Positions 53,148-63,444 are shown, numbered from the stretch's first letter. The stretch: DNA of 64,000 nt from Cytobacillus firmus (GCF_023612095.1 NZ_CP086235.1:3421501-3485500), one strand, 5' to 3'. The notes: generated from the letters alone by a model not told the origin. Numbers and translations are program-made.

Positions 53148-56141
53148 TTAGACAGACAGCTTTTCCTTTATAACGGACTGTATCTGCTCTTCCTGAAAAT
53201 ACGGCAGAAGATGTTTATGACAAGTGAAAAATAAAACTTGCCGATTTGTAAGGCTTTTTAACAGATTAATCATTCTTTCTGTTCGGACATGATCAAAATT
53301 TACGAAGCTATCATCAATAATAATGGGAAATGGGTATTTTCCATAAATCATCATGGCGAGTGCAAGTCTAAAGGATACGTATATCTGTTCCGCAGTCGCC
53401 TGGCTCAGCTCCTTTGCTTCAAAAACTGCTCCTGTCCTGCTTTCTATGAGAAAACCGCTCCTTTCCTCTTTAGGAAAAATCCGTACATAGCGGCCATTGG
53501 TTAAGTAAGAAAGATAGTGCTCTGCTTTATCCAGCATTTTTGGCAAGCGCTCATTTTTAAAGCTTCTTATCGTCCGATCTAATATATCCTTGGCAGCAGC
53601 ATATTTTGCCCACTCCCTTGCCTCTGCTTCAAACTCAGATTTCAGCAAAGCGAATTTATGCAGAAGTTCCGCATATGTTCCGCCCTCTTCAAGAATTCCA
53701 ATTTCATGCTTTACTTCTGCAAGCTTGGTCTGCAGACCAGGAATACTTTCCTTGAGCCGAGCAGCTTTTTCGCTGACGGCTTGGATCTCTGCTTCCGGTT
53801 TTGTCACATTGAAATATTCGCCGATTTCCTCCTGTGAAAAAGAGTTAAGGCTCATTTGCTTGCGGACCTGTTTTATCTGTTCCTCAAGTTCTGCTAATCT
53901 CTGTGCTTCAGCTGCTTTTTCCCGGTATTCATCTGAATTATCAGTGCCTGCGCTTCGGAACAGGTTCCTGCATTCATTTTGGAAGTGGCTAAGTTCGGCA
54001 AGCACTGTGCTGAGTTCCAGCTTTAACTCTTGAAGCTTGGCTTCTTTTTCACCCTGCTTTATCTGTTTCTCGGTTTCTTCCTTCAGCCTTTTTTTCAGTT
54101 GATAGCCGACTTCCTGAATACTTCCCGGCTCGCTATTTAATAGAGACTTTAGCTTTTGAAAAGTTTGGAGCTTCTCATTGATTCCCTTTTCTGCTGATGC
54201 CTTTCTTTCAAGGGTGTATTTTTTTTCCCTGGTAAGAACTTTCAGCTTTTCAATCAGACTAAAAGCCTCGCTTAAGTAGTTTTTGGCAATTTCAGAAGGA
54301 AGAAGCAGCTGTTTCCCCAGCTGCAGGAGTTCAGATTCAAGTTCGGCAGATTCCTTTTCCCATTTTTCAAAGGAGTTAATGACCTTTTCATATTTTTCAT
54401 TTGTTTGTTCAAGCTGAAATTGTAATTGGATAAGCTGATTTTGCCTTTCACTGTCTTTCTTCAGCTGTGCCTCCAGGCTCGCAGCATGCTGAATGTCAGG
54501 ATGCTGCGATTTCTCCAGCAGTGATTTTTCTTTTTCACTCAGTGATTTTATCTCATCTTTAATAAAGCTATCCTCTCTCTTAGGCTCCTTTTTGTTTGCA
54601 CTTGTAAAACAAAAGGCTGCGCCTATCAAACCTGCACCTGCAATCACCCATAATTGACTAAAGATTCCCCAGCCTGCAAAAGCTGCAAACAGAACTCCCA
54701 AATACAAAAGCTGCCTTTTTTCCCGGTATGCTTTTTGCTGTCTTTTTTCCTGTTCCTTTTTTTCTGTTTTGTGAAGGAACTGAAGCCTTTCCTGTATATC
54801 CTGCAGCTCTTTTTCGATATTGTGCTTATTCGAGGTGAAGCTCAGTGTTTCTTTAATGGCAGCACGTTCGTCCTCCGTAAGAAGCAGTTCTGTCAATTCG
54901 CCAAGTTTCTGTTCCGTATTCTCCAGCGCCGACGTTTCATCGTTAAACCGCCCGTCCAACTCCAGTTTCATTGCTTGCAGATGATTTCGCCGGGAATTAA
55001 CCGCATTAATCTTTTCCTTCATAAAAACACTCGTATCAGCCTGTTCAAGCTGCTGTTCGTCAATTTGAAGATGAAGTCTTTCCTGAAGATTTATAATTTC
55101 ATCTGAGATATTTCCCAGTTTTATTGATAATTCTTTATCCTCTTGAATTAATCTATCCAGCAGCGGCAGCCCCTCAACTGCTGCATTGATTTGCGGCTCA
55201 TGATTTAAGAGCAAAAGATCAGGCTGACTGCTTTCCAGCTCTTGTTCCAAAATGTTTATTCTGGATTCCAGACTGGCTCTTCGTCCTTCCAGCGGCTTTA
55301 TCAGGCTTTCAAGCTTCTCCAATAAAGAAAGCCCATCTGCCGGAAAAGACACATCTCCAAATCTTCCCCTTTCTTTAATCAGCTCCTGCTCCATAGCTAA
55401 TAAAGGATAGAATTCCTTCCACTCTTTTAGACGGGATAGCTTCTGCTGGTATTGCTCCAACTCATGCTGTATTCTCTGTAAATCGTTTGCGATACTATCT
55501 TTTTCCTGCAGCAATATCCAATAATGTTCATTATTCTGCTCTGCTTTTTTCAAATCCCGATGCAGCTGCTTCATCTCTTTCAGCTTTACATTAAGGGTTG
55601 GCTTTTTTCCATTTGGCTTAAAGCGGCTTTCCAATTCCTTTTGTAGTATATTTTCAGCAGTAACGAGATGATCCGTACCCAGTGAACCTGCTGAAAACAA
55701 ATACCTGCCCAAATCCTCACCCTTCATTTGGTTCACATTTTGCAGTCCATGAATATTAAAAGAGAAAATAGACTGATATAAGTTTTTATCAATATGGTGA
55801 AGGAGTTCGCCTAAAAGGCCTTCTCCTCCCCTGGTGCCATCCTCAAGAAGGACGCTGACATCACCTGACGCTTTGCCTTTAACCCGCTCTATGACCGCCT
55901 TCCCTCTATCAGGAAAAACAGCGGTAATTCTGCCGCCATATTTCGCTCCTTCCTTAGGCTCATACCTTAATTCCGATTGAGTCTTTGCCGGAAAGCCAAA
56001 AAGAACGCTATGAATAAAAGACATGATGGTTGATTTGCCCGCCTCATTTTCTCCGTAAATAACCTGCAGGGATTGAATATCGTCAAGTATAAAGTCAGTA
56101 AGCTTTCCATAACCGTAAATATGTATGTCTGTAATTATCAA
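53148..56141 (-). CDS. yhaN: SbcC-like AAA ATPase YhaN
   Basis: SMC/SbcC-type ATPase of 997 residues that partners the YhaO nuclease. Walker A is YGENEAGKSTIMSF, and the C-terminal half has the LSQATAEQIYVSFRLALA signature and Walker B PIIIDDSFVNFD. The middle is long coiled coil, with two adjacent hydrophobic helices near residue 490 (YLGVLFAAFAGWGIF, AGAGLIGAAFCF) at the point where SbcC has its zinc hook. The start TTG 56141 is seven bases after GGAGG; ATG 56159 and TTG 56168 are less well placed. Confidence 0.9.
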   Translation of the reverse strand: MIITDIHIYGYGKLTDFILDDIQSLQVIYGENEAGKSTIMSFIHSVLFGFPAKTQSELRYEPKEGAKYGGRITAVFPDRGKAVIERVKGKASGDVSVLLEDGTRGGEGLLGELLHHIDKNLYQSIFSFNIHGLQNVNQMKGEDLGRYLFSAGSLGTDHLVTAENILQKELESRFKPNGKKPTLNVKLKEMKQLHRDLKKAEQNNEHYWILLQEKDSIANDLQRIQHELEQYQQKLSRLKEWKEFYPLLAMEQELIKERGRFGDVSFPADGLSLLEKLESLIKPLEGRRASLESRINILEQELESSQPDLLLLNHEPQINAAVEGLPLLDRLIQEDKELSIKLGNISDEIINLQERLHLQIDEQQLEQADTSVFMKEKINAVNSRRNHLQAMKLELDGRFNDETSALENTEQKLGELTELLLTEDERAAIKETLSFTSNKHNIEKELQDIQERLQFLHKTEKKEQEKRQQKAYREKRQLLYLGVLFAAFAGWGIFSQLWVIAGAGLIGAAFCFTSANKKEPKREDSFIKDEIKSLSEKEKSLLEKSQHPDIQHAASLEAQLKKDSERQNQLIQLQFQLEQTNEKYEKVINSFEKWEKESAELESELLQLGKQLLLPSEIAKNYLSEAFSLIEKLKVLTREKKYTLERKASAEKGINEKLQTFQKLKSLLNSEPGSIQEVGYQLKKRLKEETEKQIKQGEKEAKLQELKLELSTVLAELSHFQNECRNLFRSAGTDNSDEYREKAAEAQRLAELEEQIKQVRKQMSLNSFSQEEIGEYFNVTKPEAEIQAVSEKAARLKESIPGLQTKLAEVKHEIGILEEGGTYAELLHKFALLKSEFEAEAREWAKYAAAKDILDRTIRSFKNERLPKMLDKAEHYLSYLTNGRYVRIFPKEERSGFLIESRTGAVFEAKELSQATAEQIYVSFRLALAMMIYGKYPFPIIIDDSFVNFDHVRTERMINLLKSLTNRQVLFFTCHKHLLPYFQEEQIQSVIKEKLSV

Positions 56142-56164
56142 GGGTCCACCTCCATTCATTGTCC

Positions 56165-57385
56165 TCAAGCTTTGTATAATAGGCCCACCAGCAGTGCTTC
56201 GGCTTCCTCCGCGATTCTCTGTTTTTCATCCTTAGTGAGCTCGTTCAAAAATCTTCTTGCCAGGGGATGTGAATACAAGGACAAAGAACTTTCACTGCAC
56301 TCTCCAAAGTGATCCGCAGTTTTAAAAAGCTCACTGAAAAAATCTGATTCATGTGCAAGCTTTTCCTTATTCCACATTCTTTTTTCATTTACTGTGATAC
56401 CGGAAATCCATACAAATGATTCCTCATCTGCCTCTTCCTCCTGCAGTGTTTCGATGAGCTCGCCATTGGTTATGCTTCTTAATTCGTGATCTGGCATGCA
56501 TGCATCTGCAAGTGTCAGATTTAGGAATGTTCCCTGCCTGTTTTGCCGTTTTTCTTCCATCAAATTTAAGCAAGTTTCATAAACATCCTGATAATTCTCC
56601 AATCCGGAAGCATCTATTTTTGCATTTTCCCAGATAAGAGGAGCGGCTTCCAGAAACTCTGTCTTCGCACCAGAACTATCAAGCTCAACTAAATAGCATC
56701 CTTTCGGACCTGTTTCTTTCCGGTTTCTTCCCTGTATATTACCGGGGTAAATGACTGGCGGCTGGGAAATGATGATTTCCCGTTTATGTATATGCCCAAG
56801 AGCCCAATAATCAAAGCTCTTTCCCAGCAAATCATTTATTCGGAACGGTGCATATGGATCATGATCATTGCTGCCTTCAGAAGAGCCATGAAGTATTCCA
56901 ATATGCAGATCAGCTCCATCTGTTCTGCTGTATTGATCGATCATTCTTTCCAGCACATGTCTCTTAGGGTAGCTGAAACCGTAGAGATGAACAGATGTAC
57001 CATTTTCAGCAGTATGCTTTACCGCTTCAACCTCATGGGAAAAAATATGGACATTTTCCGGCATTGGCAAATGGGCCCATCGGCCATCCATATGGTCATG
57101 ATTACCATGGACTGCATAAACAGCAATCCCGCATTCCGCCAGCCTCTCCATTTCCTTACGAAAACGGGTTTGTGCCTTTATGCTCCTGTCTTCACCGTCA
57201 AATAAATCCCCGGCTAAGATGACAAAGTCAACAGCATGGAAAATGGCTAAGTCAATTATTTTAGTAAATGCATCGAAGGTACTTTCCTGAAGCTTTTTAA
57301 ATATGGCTCCGGGCAAATGCTTCAAACCGGACATTGGACTATCCAGGTGCAAGTCGGCAGCGTGAATAAACGTAACCCTTTTCAT
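56165..57385 (-). CDS. yhaO: SbcD-like metallophosphoesterase/exonuclease YhaO
   Basis: DNA repair exonuclease of 406 residues with the calcineurin-like metal motifs FIHAADLHLDSP, ILAGDLFDGED, YAVHGNHDHMDG, GILHGS and GHIHKRE. It is the nuclease partner of the SbcC-like ATPase whose TTG start lies 24 bp downstream, as in the B. subtilis yhaO-yhaN pair. It is paralogous to classical SbcD, which in Bacillus lies next to addA. Confidence 0.92.
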   Translation of the reverse strand: MKRVTFIHAADLHLDSPMSGLKHLPGAIFKKLQESTFDAFTKIIDLAIFHAVDFVILAGDLFDGEDRSIKAQTRFRKEMERLAECGIAVYAVHGNHDHMDGRWAHLPMPENVHIFSHEVEAVKHTAENGTSVHLYGFSYPKRHVLERMIDQYSRTDGADLHIGILHGSSEGSNDHDPYAPFRINDLLGKSFDYWALGHIHKREIIISQPPVIYPGNIQGRNRKETGPKGCYLVELDSSGAKTEFLEAAPLIWENAKIDASGLENYQDVYETCLNLMEEKRQNRQGTFLNLTLADACMPDHELRSITNGELIETLQEEEADEESFVWISGITVNEKRMWNKEKLAHESDFFSELFKTADHFGECSESSLSLYSHPLARRFLNELTKDEKQRIAEEAEALLVGLLYKA

Positions 57386-57582
57386 GGAAACTTCCTTTCA
57401 TTCCTTTTCTTTCATTTTACCTCATCCAAAAAACGAATGCACGTTCCTATCCGAAATGATTTATATCTTTACTGATTTTCTTAATTAGTTTTAGACAGGG
57501 AAGCTTGTGCATAAAAATGTACAAGACCTTTCTTGAGGATTGCATAAAACTTCAAGGAGAACTTTAAGGGCGGAGTGGTATA

Positions 57583-58215
57583 TTGGGAATTGGAATTTAT
57601 TTAAGTTATGTGTTTCTCGGACTGTCTCTGGCAGCTCCAATTGGGCCGGTTAATGCCGTCAGGCTTGAAAAAGGGATCAAAAATGGATTTTGGCATGCGT
57701 GGATTGTTGGAGTGGGTTCGATGTTTGCTGATGGGTTTTATATGCTGGTTGTATACCTTGGACTCGTCCACTTTTTGGACACCCCTGTTGTACAGATCTT
57801 CCTGTGGCTTTTTGGAGGATTTATTCTTTTATATACGGGGTTCGAAAGTATTGTAAATGCCAATAAAATTTCCATAAGCTATGTGCGCAGCCAGGATTCC
57901 CTGTATAAATGCTTTTTCTCCGGGTTTATTATGTCCATATCCAGTCCTCTTTCCATTCTGTTCTGGCTTGGCATTTACGGATCTGTACTTGCAAAAACAG
58001 CCGCAGCCTATGGAAAAACAGAGCTCTTTTTATACAGTACTATGATTTTTCTGGGACTCATGCTATGGGATTTATTTGTTGCAGGGTTAACTACAGGGTT
58101 TCGGCGTTTCCTGACCTCTAAAGGGATCATCGTTATATCGATTCTTTCAGGATTATCGCTAATTGGATTTGGAGCTTATTTTGCATTTGAAGGTTTAAAG
58201 GCATTATTTGCATAA
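57583..58215 (+). CDS. LysE/RhtB family exporter
   Basis: A 210-residue membrane protein with six helices and the LysE-family N-terminus GLSLAAPIGPVNAVRLEKGIKNG. Members export amino acids. The TTG start at 57583 follows GGAGTGG. Isolated gene between yhaO and yhaPQ. Substrate unknown. Confidence 0.88.
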   Translation: MGIGIYLSYVFLGLSLAAPIGPVNAVRLEKGIKNGFWHAWIVGVGSMFADGFYMLVVYLGLVHFLDTPVVQIFLWLFGGFILLYTGFESIVNANKISISYVRSQDSLYKCFFSGFIMSISSPLSILFWLGIYGSVLAKTAAAYGKTELFLYSTMIFLGLMLWDLFVAGLTTGFRRFLTSKGIIVISILSGLSLIGFGAYFAFEGLKALFA

Positions 58216-58227
58216 CGAATTACATGG

Positions 58228-58259
58228 AAAAAGCTCCGTTTCTTAAAGACGGAGCTTTT
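58228..58259. terminator. Bidirectional terminator
   Basis: AAAAGCTCCGT/ACGGAGCTTTT perfect stem with a nine-base loop between converging genes. Confidence 0.85.
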
Positions 58260-58265
58260 CTCAAA

Positions 58266-59516
58266 TTATTCGTTTTTAGTAAGCTGTAATGCTTTTTTAA
58301 TATCTTTAAATGAATTGGATTTGCCATACATCAATACTCCGCCCCTGTAGACTCTCGCTCCAAAGACAGCTAGCAGTATAATGGAAACTAGAAGGATCGC
58401 AATTCCAAGAATCGGCTCCCATACCGGCAGTGACAGCATCCCTACTCTCATGAACATGAGCATCGGAGTAAAGAATGGAATATAAGACGTGATCGTTACA
58501 AAGGAAGCTTCCGGCTGGCCTAGACCAAACATAGCAATCATAAAGCCTGCCACAACCATCATGGTCATTGGAGTAATCATCTGCTGGATATCTTCAATCC
58601 TGCTTACAAGCGAACCAAGAAAAGCTGCCAGTGTGGCGTAAAGGAAATATCCAAGAATGAAAAAGATGAGTGCATAAGCGATAGTCGAAGCCGGAATGTT
58701 TCCAAATCCGAAGAATTCAAAAAAGCCGCCTTCCATCGTATCAAGATTTTGTTTGACTGAAAAATAACCGACTAATAGAATGAGTGCCATCTGTGTCAGG
58801 CTAAGCAGCCCGATTCCCAATATTTTTGCGAACATCTGCTTGATTGGCGAGACACTGGATATCAGAATTTCCATGACACGGGAAGACTTTTCTGTCGCTA
58901 CCTCCATGGCAATCATATTAGCGTATAAGATGACTGCAAAATAAATGATGAATAACAGAACATAAACAAGTCCTCTTGCCTGATTCAGTTCTTCTTCTGT
59001 TTTAGCATTTTCTTCAAGAGCGGTCTTATCAAAAGGCACCGGCTCATACAGCTTGCTTAATTGCTCCGGGCTAAGGTTTATTTGAGTGGCAGCCATTTGC
59101 GTTTTCAGCTGCTGCAGCCCGCCCTGCAATTCGGATGGGATGGCTGAATCGGCTATACTTCTTGCTTTATAGGCTGCTTCGGGAAGCTCTTCTTCTGTAA
59201 AGGATAACAATAAAAGTCCTTTATACTCTTCATCCTTAACAGCACTTTCCCCTTCTGCCTCTGACCCTTTGTAGGCAATTAAAGATATCTTGTTATTCAG
59301 GGCATCCATTTGTTCCTGAAGAGGAGCTAACAGCACCCCTGTCTCATCGATTACTGCAATTCGCTCTTGATCATCCTTATTAAAATACTCAATAATACCT
59401 GATAAGTTGGCAAGCCCAGCAACTATCGCCACAGTAATGAGAGTCGTAACAATAAATGACTTGGTCTTCAGCTTGCTTAAATAAGTATGAAGAAGAATCG
59501 TCATAAAGTTATTCAT
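58266..59516 (-). CDS. yhaP: ABC-2 type permease YhaP (NatB-like)
   Basis: A 416-residue permease with one N-terminal helix, an external domain of about 150 residues and five to six C-terminal helices, the NatB layout. MEVATEKSSRVMEILISSVSP is the conserved ABC-2 coupling helix region. The start ATG 59516 overlaps the yhaQ stop by 8 bp. NatAB-type exporters pump sodium in B. subtilis; the substrate here is unproven. Confidence 0.9.
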   Translation of the reverse strand: MNNFMTILLHTYLSKLKTKSFIVTTLITVAIVAGLANLSGIIEYFNKDDQERIAVIDETGVLLAPLQEQMDALNNKISLIAYKGSEAEGESAVKDEEYKGLLLLSFTEEELPEAAYKARSIADSAIPSELQGGLQQLKTQMAATQINLSPEQLSKLYEPVPFDKTALEENAKTEEELNQARGLVYVLLFIIYFAVILYANMIAMEVATEKSSRVMEILISSVSPIKQMFAKILGIGLLSLTQMALILLVGYFSVKQNLDTMEGGFFEFFGFGNIPASTIAYALIFFILGYFLYATLAAFLGSLVSRIEDIQQMITPMTMMVVAGFMIAMFGLGQPEASFVTITSYIPFFTPMLMFMRVGMLSLPVWEPILGIAILLVSIILLAVFGARVYRGGVLMYGKSNSFKDIKKALQLTKNE

Positions 59517-60408
59517 AGGAAGCACCAGCCTTTTCTATAAAAATATCATTCAGAGACGGCTCTTCCAAAACAAATTTACGGACAAATCCCTTCTCTGCAA
59601 CCTCTCTGAAAATGGCTTCAGCGGCATCTTCACCGGAAATCTGCAGCTGAATCCCCTCAGCTGTCTGTCTGGCTTTCACCACTCCCCTGCTATCCTTCAA
59701 AAAGCTTAAATCATAATCTGCATGGATAATAAGGTTTTTTCTGCCAAAGGAACGTTTAATCTCTTTTAAAGACCCGTGCACTACCGGCCGGCCTTTTTGC
59801 ATGATGCATAAGTGCTCACAAAGCTCTTCTACATGCTCCATCCTATGTGAGGAAAAGACGATTGTTGTACCATTATCCTTTAGATCCAGTACAGCATCCT
59901 TCAGCAGTTCTACATTAACCGGATCCAATCCGCTGAATGGTTCATCCAGAATTAAAAGCTTTGGCTTATGTATAACTGCAGTAATAAACTGGATTTTCTG
60001 CTGGTTACCCTTTGAAAGCTCTTCAATTTTTTTATTGACATATTCAGGAACTTTGAATCTCTCGAGCCAATAAGTTAATTCCTTTAAGCAGTCCTGCTTT
60101 GCCATCCCTCTCAGCTTAGCTAAATAGATAACCTGATCCTTGACCTTCAGCTTTGGATATAAGCCTCTTTCTTCAGGAAGGTAGCCTATCAGCGGGCTGG
60201 TTGAATAATCGATGGGATTTCCATTCCACGTAATCTTTCCTCCACTGGGATCCAGTAGTCCCAGTATCATTCGAAAGGTCGTTGTTTTACCGGCGCCATT
60301 CGCCCCCAGGAATCCAAACATCTCACTTTCGGGAATAGAAAGCGACAAATCGTCCACTGCCGTAAACTTTCCAAAGCGCTTTGTTACATGCTCAAGCTCT
60401 AAAGCCAT
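59509..60408 (-). CDS. yhaQ: ABC transporter ATP-binding protein YhaQ (NatA-like)
   Basis: A 299-residue ATPase with Walker A GANGAGKTTTF, Q-loop YLPEERGLYPKL, signature LSKGNQQKIQFI, Walker B LLILDEPFSGLDP and the C-terminal DUF4162 domain of NatA-type subunits. First gene of yhaQP, with AGGAGG upstream. Confidence 0.93.
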   Translation of the reverse strand: MALELEHVTKRFGKFTAVDDLSLSIPESEMFGFLGANGAGKTTTFRMILGLLDPSGGKITWNGNPIDYSTSPLIGYLPEERGLYPKLKVKDQVIYLAKLRGMAKQDCLKELTYWLERFKVPEYVNKKIEELSKGNQQKIQFITAVIHKPKLLILDEPFSGLDPVNVELLKDAVLDLKDNGTTIVFSSHRMEHVEELCEHLCIMQKGRPVVHGSLKEIKRSFGRKNLIIHADYDLSFLKDSRGVVKARQTAEGIQLQISGEDAAEAIFREVAEKGFVRKFVLEEPSLNDIFIEKAGASYE

Positions 60409-60563
60409 TTCGAATTCCTCCTTTTCCTATTTAGCAATACGTACAGAAAAGAAAAAGGTTCCCTGATTTAAACATTTTTTCTGAATAAATTTTGCACATT
60501 CCAAGAAATTATGCAAGAATAATAGTAACTATCTGAATTTTATAATAAGAGGGGTGTCTCATT

Positions 60564-60749
60564 ATGAAAACTTACAAGCTTACTGCATTTGAACAGGACG
60601 GGGAAAAGATACTGGATGAAGCATTCCAGGCAGCTTCTGATGACGAAGCTAAGAGTGTTGGAGAAAATCTCCTTAAGGAAAAAGGGCTGGATGAAAAAAC
60701 TCACCGCTGCACTTCTCCTGCAGGCAAGCTGATTTTGTTTCATAGATAG
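60564..60749 (+). CDS. yhzD: YhzD family protein
   Basis: A 61-residue alpha/beta protein (MKTYKLTAFEQDGEKILDEA, later THRCTSPAGKLILFHR), behind AGAGGGGTG. It matches the size, sequence character and position (beside yhaR) of B. subtilis YhzD. Function unknown. Confidence 0.83.
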   Translation: MKTYKLTAFEQDGEKILDEAFQAASDDEAKSVGENLLKEKGLDEKTHRCTSPAGKLILFHR

Positions 60750-60750
60750 G

Positions 60751-60785
60751 AAGAAAAGCAAAGGGCTCAGCTCTTTGCTTTTCTT
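60751..60785. terminator. Bidirectional terminator between yhzD and yhaR
   Basis: AAGAAAAGCAAAG/CTTTGCTTTTCTT stem with a nine-base loop. Confidence 0.85.
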
Positions 60786-60795
60786 CTATCAATCT

Positions 60796-61587
60796 TTATT
60801 TCCCCTTAAACACAGGCTTTCTTTTCTCAATAAAGGCCTGGATTCCTTCTTTGTGATCCTCTGTTTGCCGCATTTTATGCTGGCCAAGCTTTTCAAGCTC
60901 AAGCACTTTCAGCAGGAGCGGCCGGTTTTTATCAGCAAGAATTTTCTTTGTCTTAATCATTGCTTCTGTTGGTCTGTTCAGCCATTGGCTTAATTTTGCA
61001 TCAACTGCCGTGCTTAAATCAGCTTCTGCTATTTCGTGAATCAGCCCCATTTTTAGTGCTTCATCTGCAGTAAGCACATTTCCTTCCCAGATTAAATGCT
61101 TCGCTTTATCTTCGCCAATGCGCTGCTGCAGGAAGAAGTGGGCCCCACCGTCAGGAATTAAGCCGACTCCAATAAAATTCATGGCAAGCTTGCTGTTCCT
61201 GTCTGCCAATATATAATCAGTGGCAAGTGCCAGGCTGAGTCCCAAACCGGCAGCAGCCCCTGTTACAGCACTGATGGTCAGCTTCGGCATGCTATAAAGA
61301 GTGACAGCCAGCTCGCTGATGCAATCCATCACTTCCGGGAAATCGTTTTCATTTGTTTCCAAAAGCATTGTTTTTATATCCCCGCCTGAGGAAAATGCGC
61401 GGCCCCTTCCTTTCAAGACAACAATATCAATCTCATCTCTTTGGCCAATATCTTTCATGGCACTCAAAAGCCCTTTCAGCATTTCTACATTCAATGCGTT
61501 CAATGATTCAGGCCTGTTCATTTCAACCGCCGCCACACGCCCATCAAGCTGAACACTTACAGTCTCAGTTACAAAATCTGTTGTCAA
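60796..61587 (-). CDS. yhaR: Enoyl-CoA hydratase YhaR
   Basis: Crotonase-family protein of 263 residues with GRGRAFSSGGDIKTM and ISAVTGAAAGLGLSLALATDYILAD. One of the two catalytic glutamates of true hydratases appears replaced (GVGLIPDGGAHFFLQ in place of GLLPGAGGTQRLPR), so it may be an isomerase or a hydrolase of the same fold. It is not in an operon with the upstream acyl-CoA synthetase, which has its own terminator. Confidence 0.9.
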   Translation of the reverse strand: MTTDFVTETVSVQLDGRVAAVEMNRPESLNALNVEMLKGLLSAMKDIGQRDEIDIVVLKGRGRAFSSGGDIKTMLLETNENDFPEVMDCISELAVTLYSMPKLTISAVTGAAAGLGLSLALATDYILADRNSKLAMNFIGVGLIPDGGAHFFLQQRIGEDKAKHLIWEGNVLTADEALKMGLIHEIAEADLSTAVDAKLSQWLNRPTEAMIKTKKILADKNRPLLLKVLELEKLGQHKMRQTEDHKEGIQAFIEKRKPVFKGK

Positions 61588-61762
61588 AATCTTTCCCCTC
61601 CTTTAAATGCTTCTTTTATTATAAAGAGTATAATTATATTTAAAAAGTATTTTGTCTAAAAATTTTTAATTTTGTCATTTATTGGTCACTTCCTCGATAC
61701 GCTCTCTCAGAAAGAACTGTAATGGACCCATTTAGCTAAGCCAAAAACTAATTTGATGATAT

Positions 61763-61790
61763 TAAAAACAGCATCCCAAAAGGATGCTGT
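61763..61790 (-). terminator. Terminator of the acyl-CoA synthetase gene
   Basis: ACAGCATCC/GGATGCTGT stem followed by TTTTT on the minus strand. Confidence 0.8.
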
Positions 61791-61803
61791 AAATGACCCA
61801 TAT

Positions 61804-63429
61804 TTACTTTGCATGACCTGTATATTCTTTTTGGACCTGCTCTCTTAAAGCCATTTTAAGGAATTTTCCTACAGAGGTTTTTGGTATTTCCTCAAAGAAA
61901 AGTATTTCATCCGGAAGCCACCATTTTGCAAATTGCGGTTTCAGGAATTCATAAAGCTCTTCTTTTGTGGTCTGCCCTTTAAATGGCTCTTTCAGAACTA
62001 CGCATGCCACCGGCCTCTCCTGCCATTGCTCATGCGGGACAGCAACAACCGCTGCTTCAAATACCGATTCATGAGCCATTAAGGCATTTTCGATATCAAC
62101 GGAAGAAATCCACTCCCCTCCGCTTTTAATTAAATCTTTTGTTCTGTCAACGATTTTCATAAACCCTTCTTCATCAATGGTTACGACATCTCCTGTGTAG
62201 AGCCAGCCATCACGGAATGCCTCATTGGTCCGTTCATCCTTATAATATTCAGAAGCAATCCATGGGCCTCTTATCGCTAGTTCCCCCATTTCCTTTCCGT
62301 CCCATGCTGCTTCGCCATCCTTGCCGGCAATCTTCATTTCCAGCCCAGGTACAAGAATTCCCTGTTTGGATTTTATATCCAGCTTCTCTTCTGCTGAAAG
62401 CTCTTCCTGATAGCTTTTTAAAGTCGAAATAACAACAAGCGGGCTTGTTTCAGTCATTCCGTAGGCATGCATGAATGGAATTTTATGCTTTTGCTCGAAG
62501 GCTTTAATCATGCCTTTTGGCGCTGCTGAACCTCCACATAGCACCGATCGGAGTGAGCTCATATCATAGTTATTTTCATCAAGTTCTTTTAATAATCCAA
62601 GCCAGATTGTCGGCACTCCGGCTGTTATGGTAACTTTCTCAGATTGAATAAGCTCTGCCAGAAGTTTAGGTGTAAAATATGGCCCCGGCAATACAAGAGT
62701 GGTTCCAAACCAGACAGCAGCAAACGGCAGCCCCCACGCGTTTACATGAAACATCGGCACTACCGGGAGAGCGATATCTTTTTCGCTTACCGCTGCACTG
62801 TCTGCCATCCCAAGCGCCATACTGTGGAGAACAATGCCTCTGTGGGAATAGACAACCCCTTTAGGGTTACCTGTAGTTGCTGAGGTATAGCACATTCCCG
62901 CTGCTGAATTTTCATCCAGATCATCAGGATATTCATAGGCACCGCCTGCTTCATCGATAAGCTTTTCATAGTGATATACCGGCGAAAGAGAAGTCTCCGG
63001 CAATTCTTCTTCATCTGTCATAATGATGAACGCCTTGACCGTCTTCAATTTATCCTTAACCTTCTCAATTAGCGGTACAATGTCAGGGTCGATCAGCAGC
63101 ACTTTATCTTCTGCATGGTTAATAATATATGTAATATGCTGAGGTGACAGACGGATATTAATCGTGTGAAGAACTGCTCCGCTGCATGGGATGGCGAAAT
63201 AAGCCTCCAGGTGGCGATGATGGTTCCAGGCCAGTGTCCCAACCTTATCCCCTCTTTCCACTCCAAGCTTTTGCAGGCTTTCTGCCAGTTTCCTGGTCCG
63301 TTCTGCAATCTCCTTATATGTAAATCTCTGAATTCCGCCGGCCGTTCTTGATACGACCGTTTTCTTAGGAAAATACTTTTCTGCCCGCCTGATCATCTGC
63401 GTCATAGTCAAAGGTGTCTGCATCATCAT
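61804..63429 (-). CDS. Long-chain acyl-CoA synthetase (AMP-binding)
   Basis: A 541-residue adenylate-forming enzyme. The P-loop is CYTSATTGNPKGVVYSHRG, followed by HAYGMTETSPL, GWLYTGDVVTID, and the catalytic lysine in FEEIPKTSVGKFLKMALREQ. The variant YTSATTG, with Ala for Gly, is common in the medium-chain/FadD3-like branch. Start ATG 63429 follows GGGGG. A cre-like site lies about 20 bp upstream, which suggests CcpA repression by glucose. Confidence 0.92.
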   Translation of the reverse strand: MMMQTPLTMTQMIRRAEKYFPKKTVVSRTAGGIQRFTYKEIAERTRKLAESLQKLGVERGDKVGTLAWNHHRHLEAYFAIPCSGAVLHTINIRLSPQHITYIINHAEDKVLLIDPDIVPLIEKVKDKLKTVKAFIIMTDEEELPETSLSPVYHYEKLIDEAGGAYEYPDDLDENSAAGMCYTSATTGNPKGVVYSHRGIVLHSMALGMADSAAVSEKDIALPVVPMFHVNAWGLPFAAVWFGTTLVLPGPYFTPKLLAELIQSEKVTITAGVPTIWLGLLKELDENNYDMSSLRSVLCGGSAAPKGMIKAFEQKHKIPFMHAYGMTETSPLVVISTLKSYQEELSAEEKLDIKSKQGILVPGLEMKIAGKDGEAAWDGKEMGELAIRGPWIASEYYKDERTNEAFRDGWLYTGDVVTIDEEGFMKIVDRTKDLIKSGGEWISSVDIENALMAHESVFEAAVVAVPHEQWQERPVACVVLKEPFKGQTTKEELYEFLKPQFAKWWLPDEILFFEEIPKTSVGKFLKMALREQVQKEYTGHAK

Positions 63430-63444
63430 TACAATTCCCCCTTT

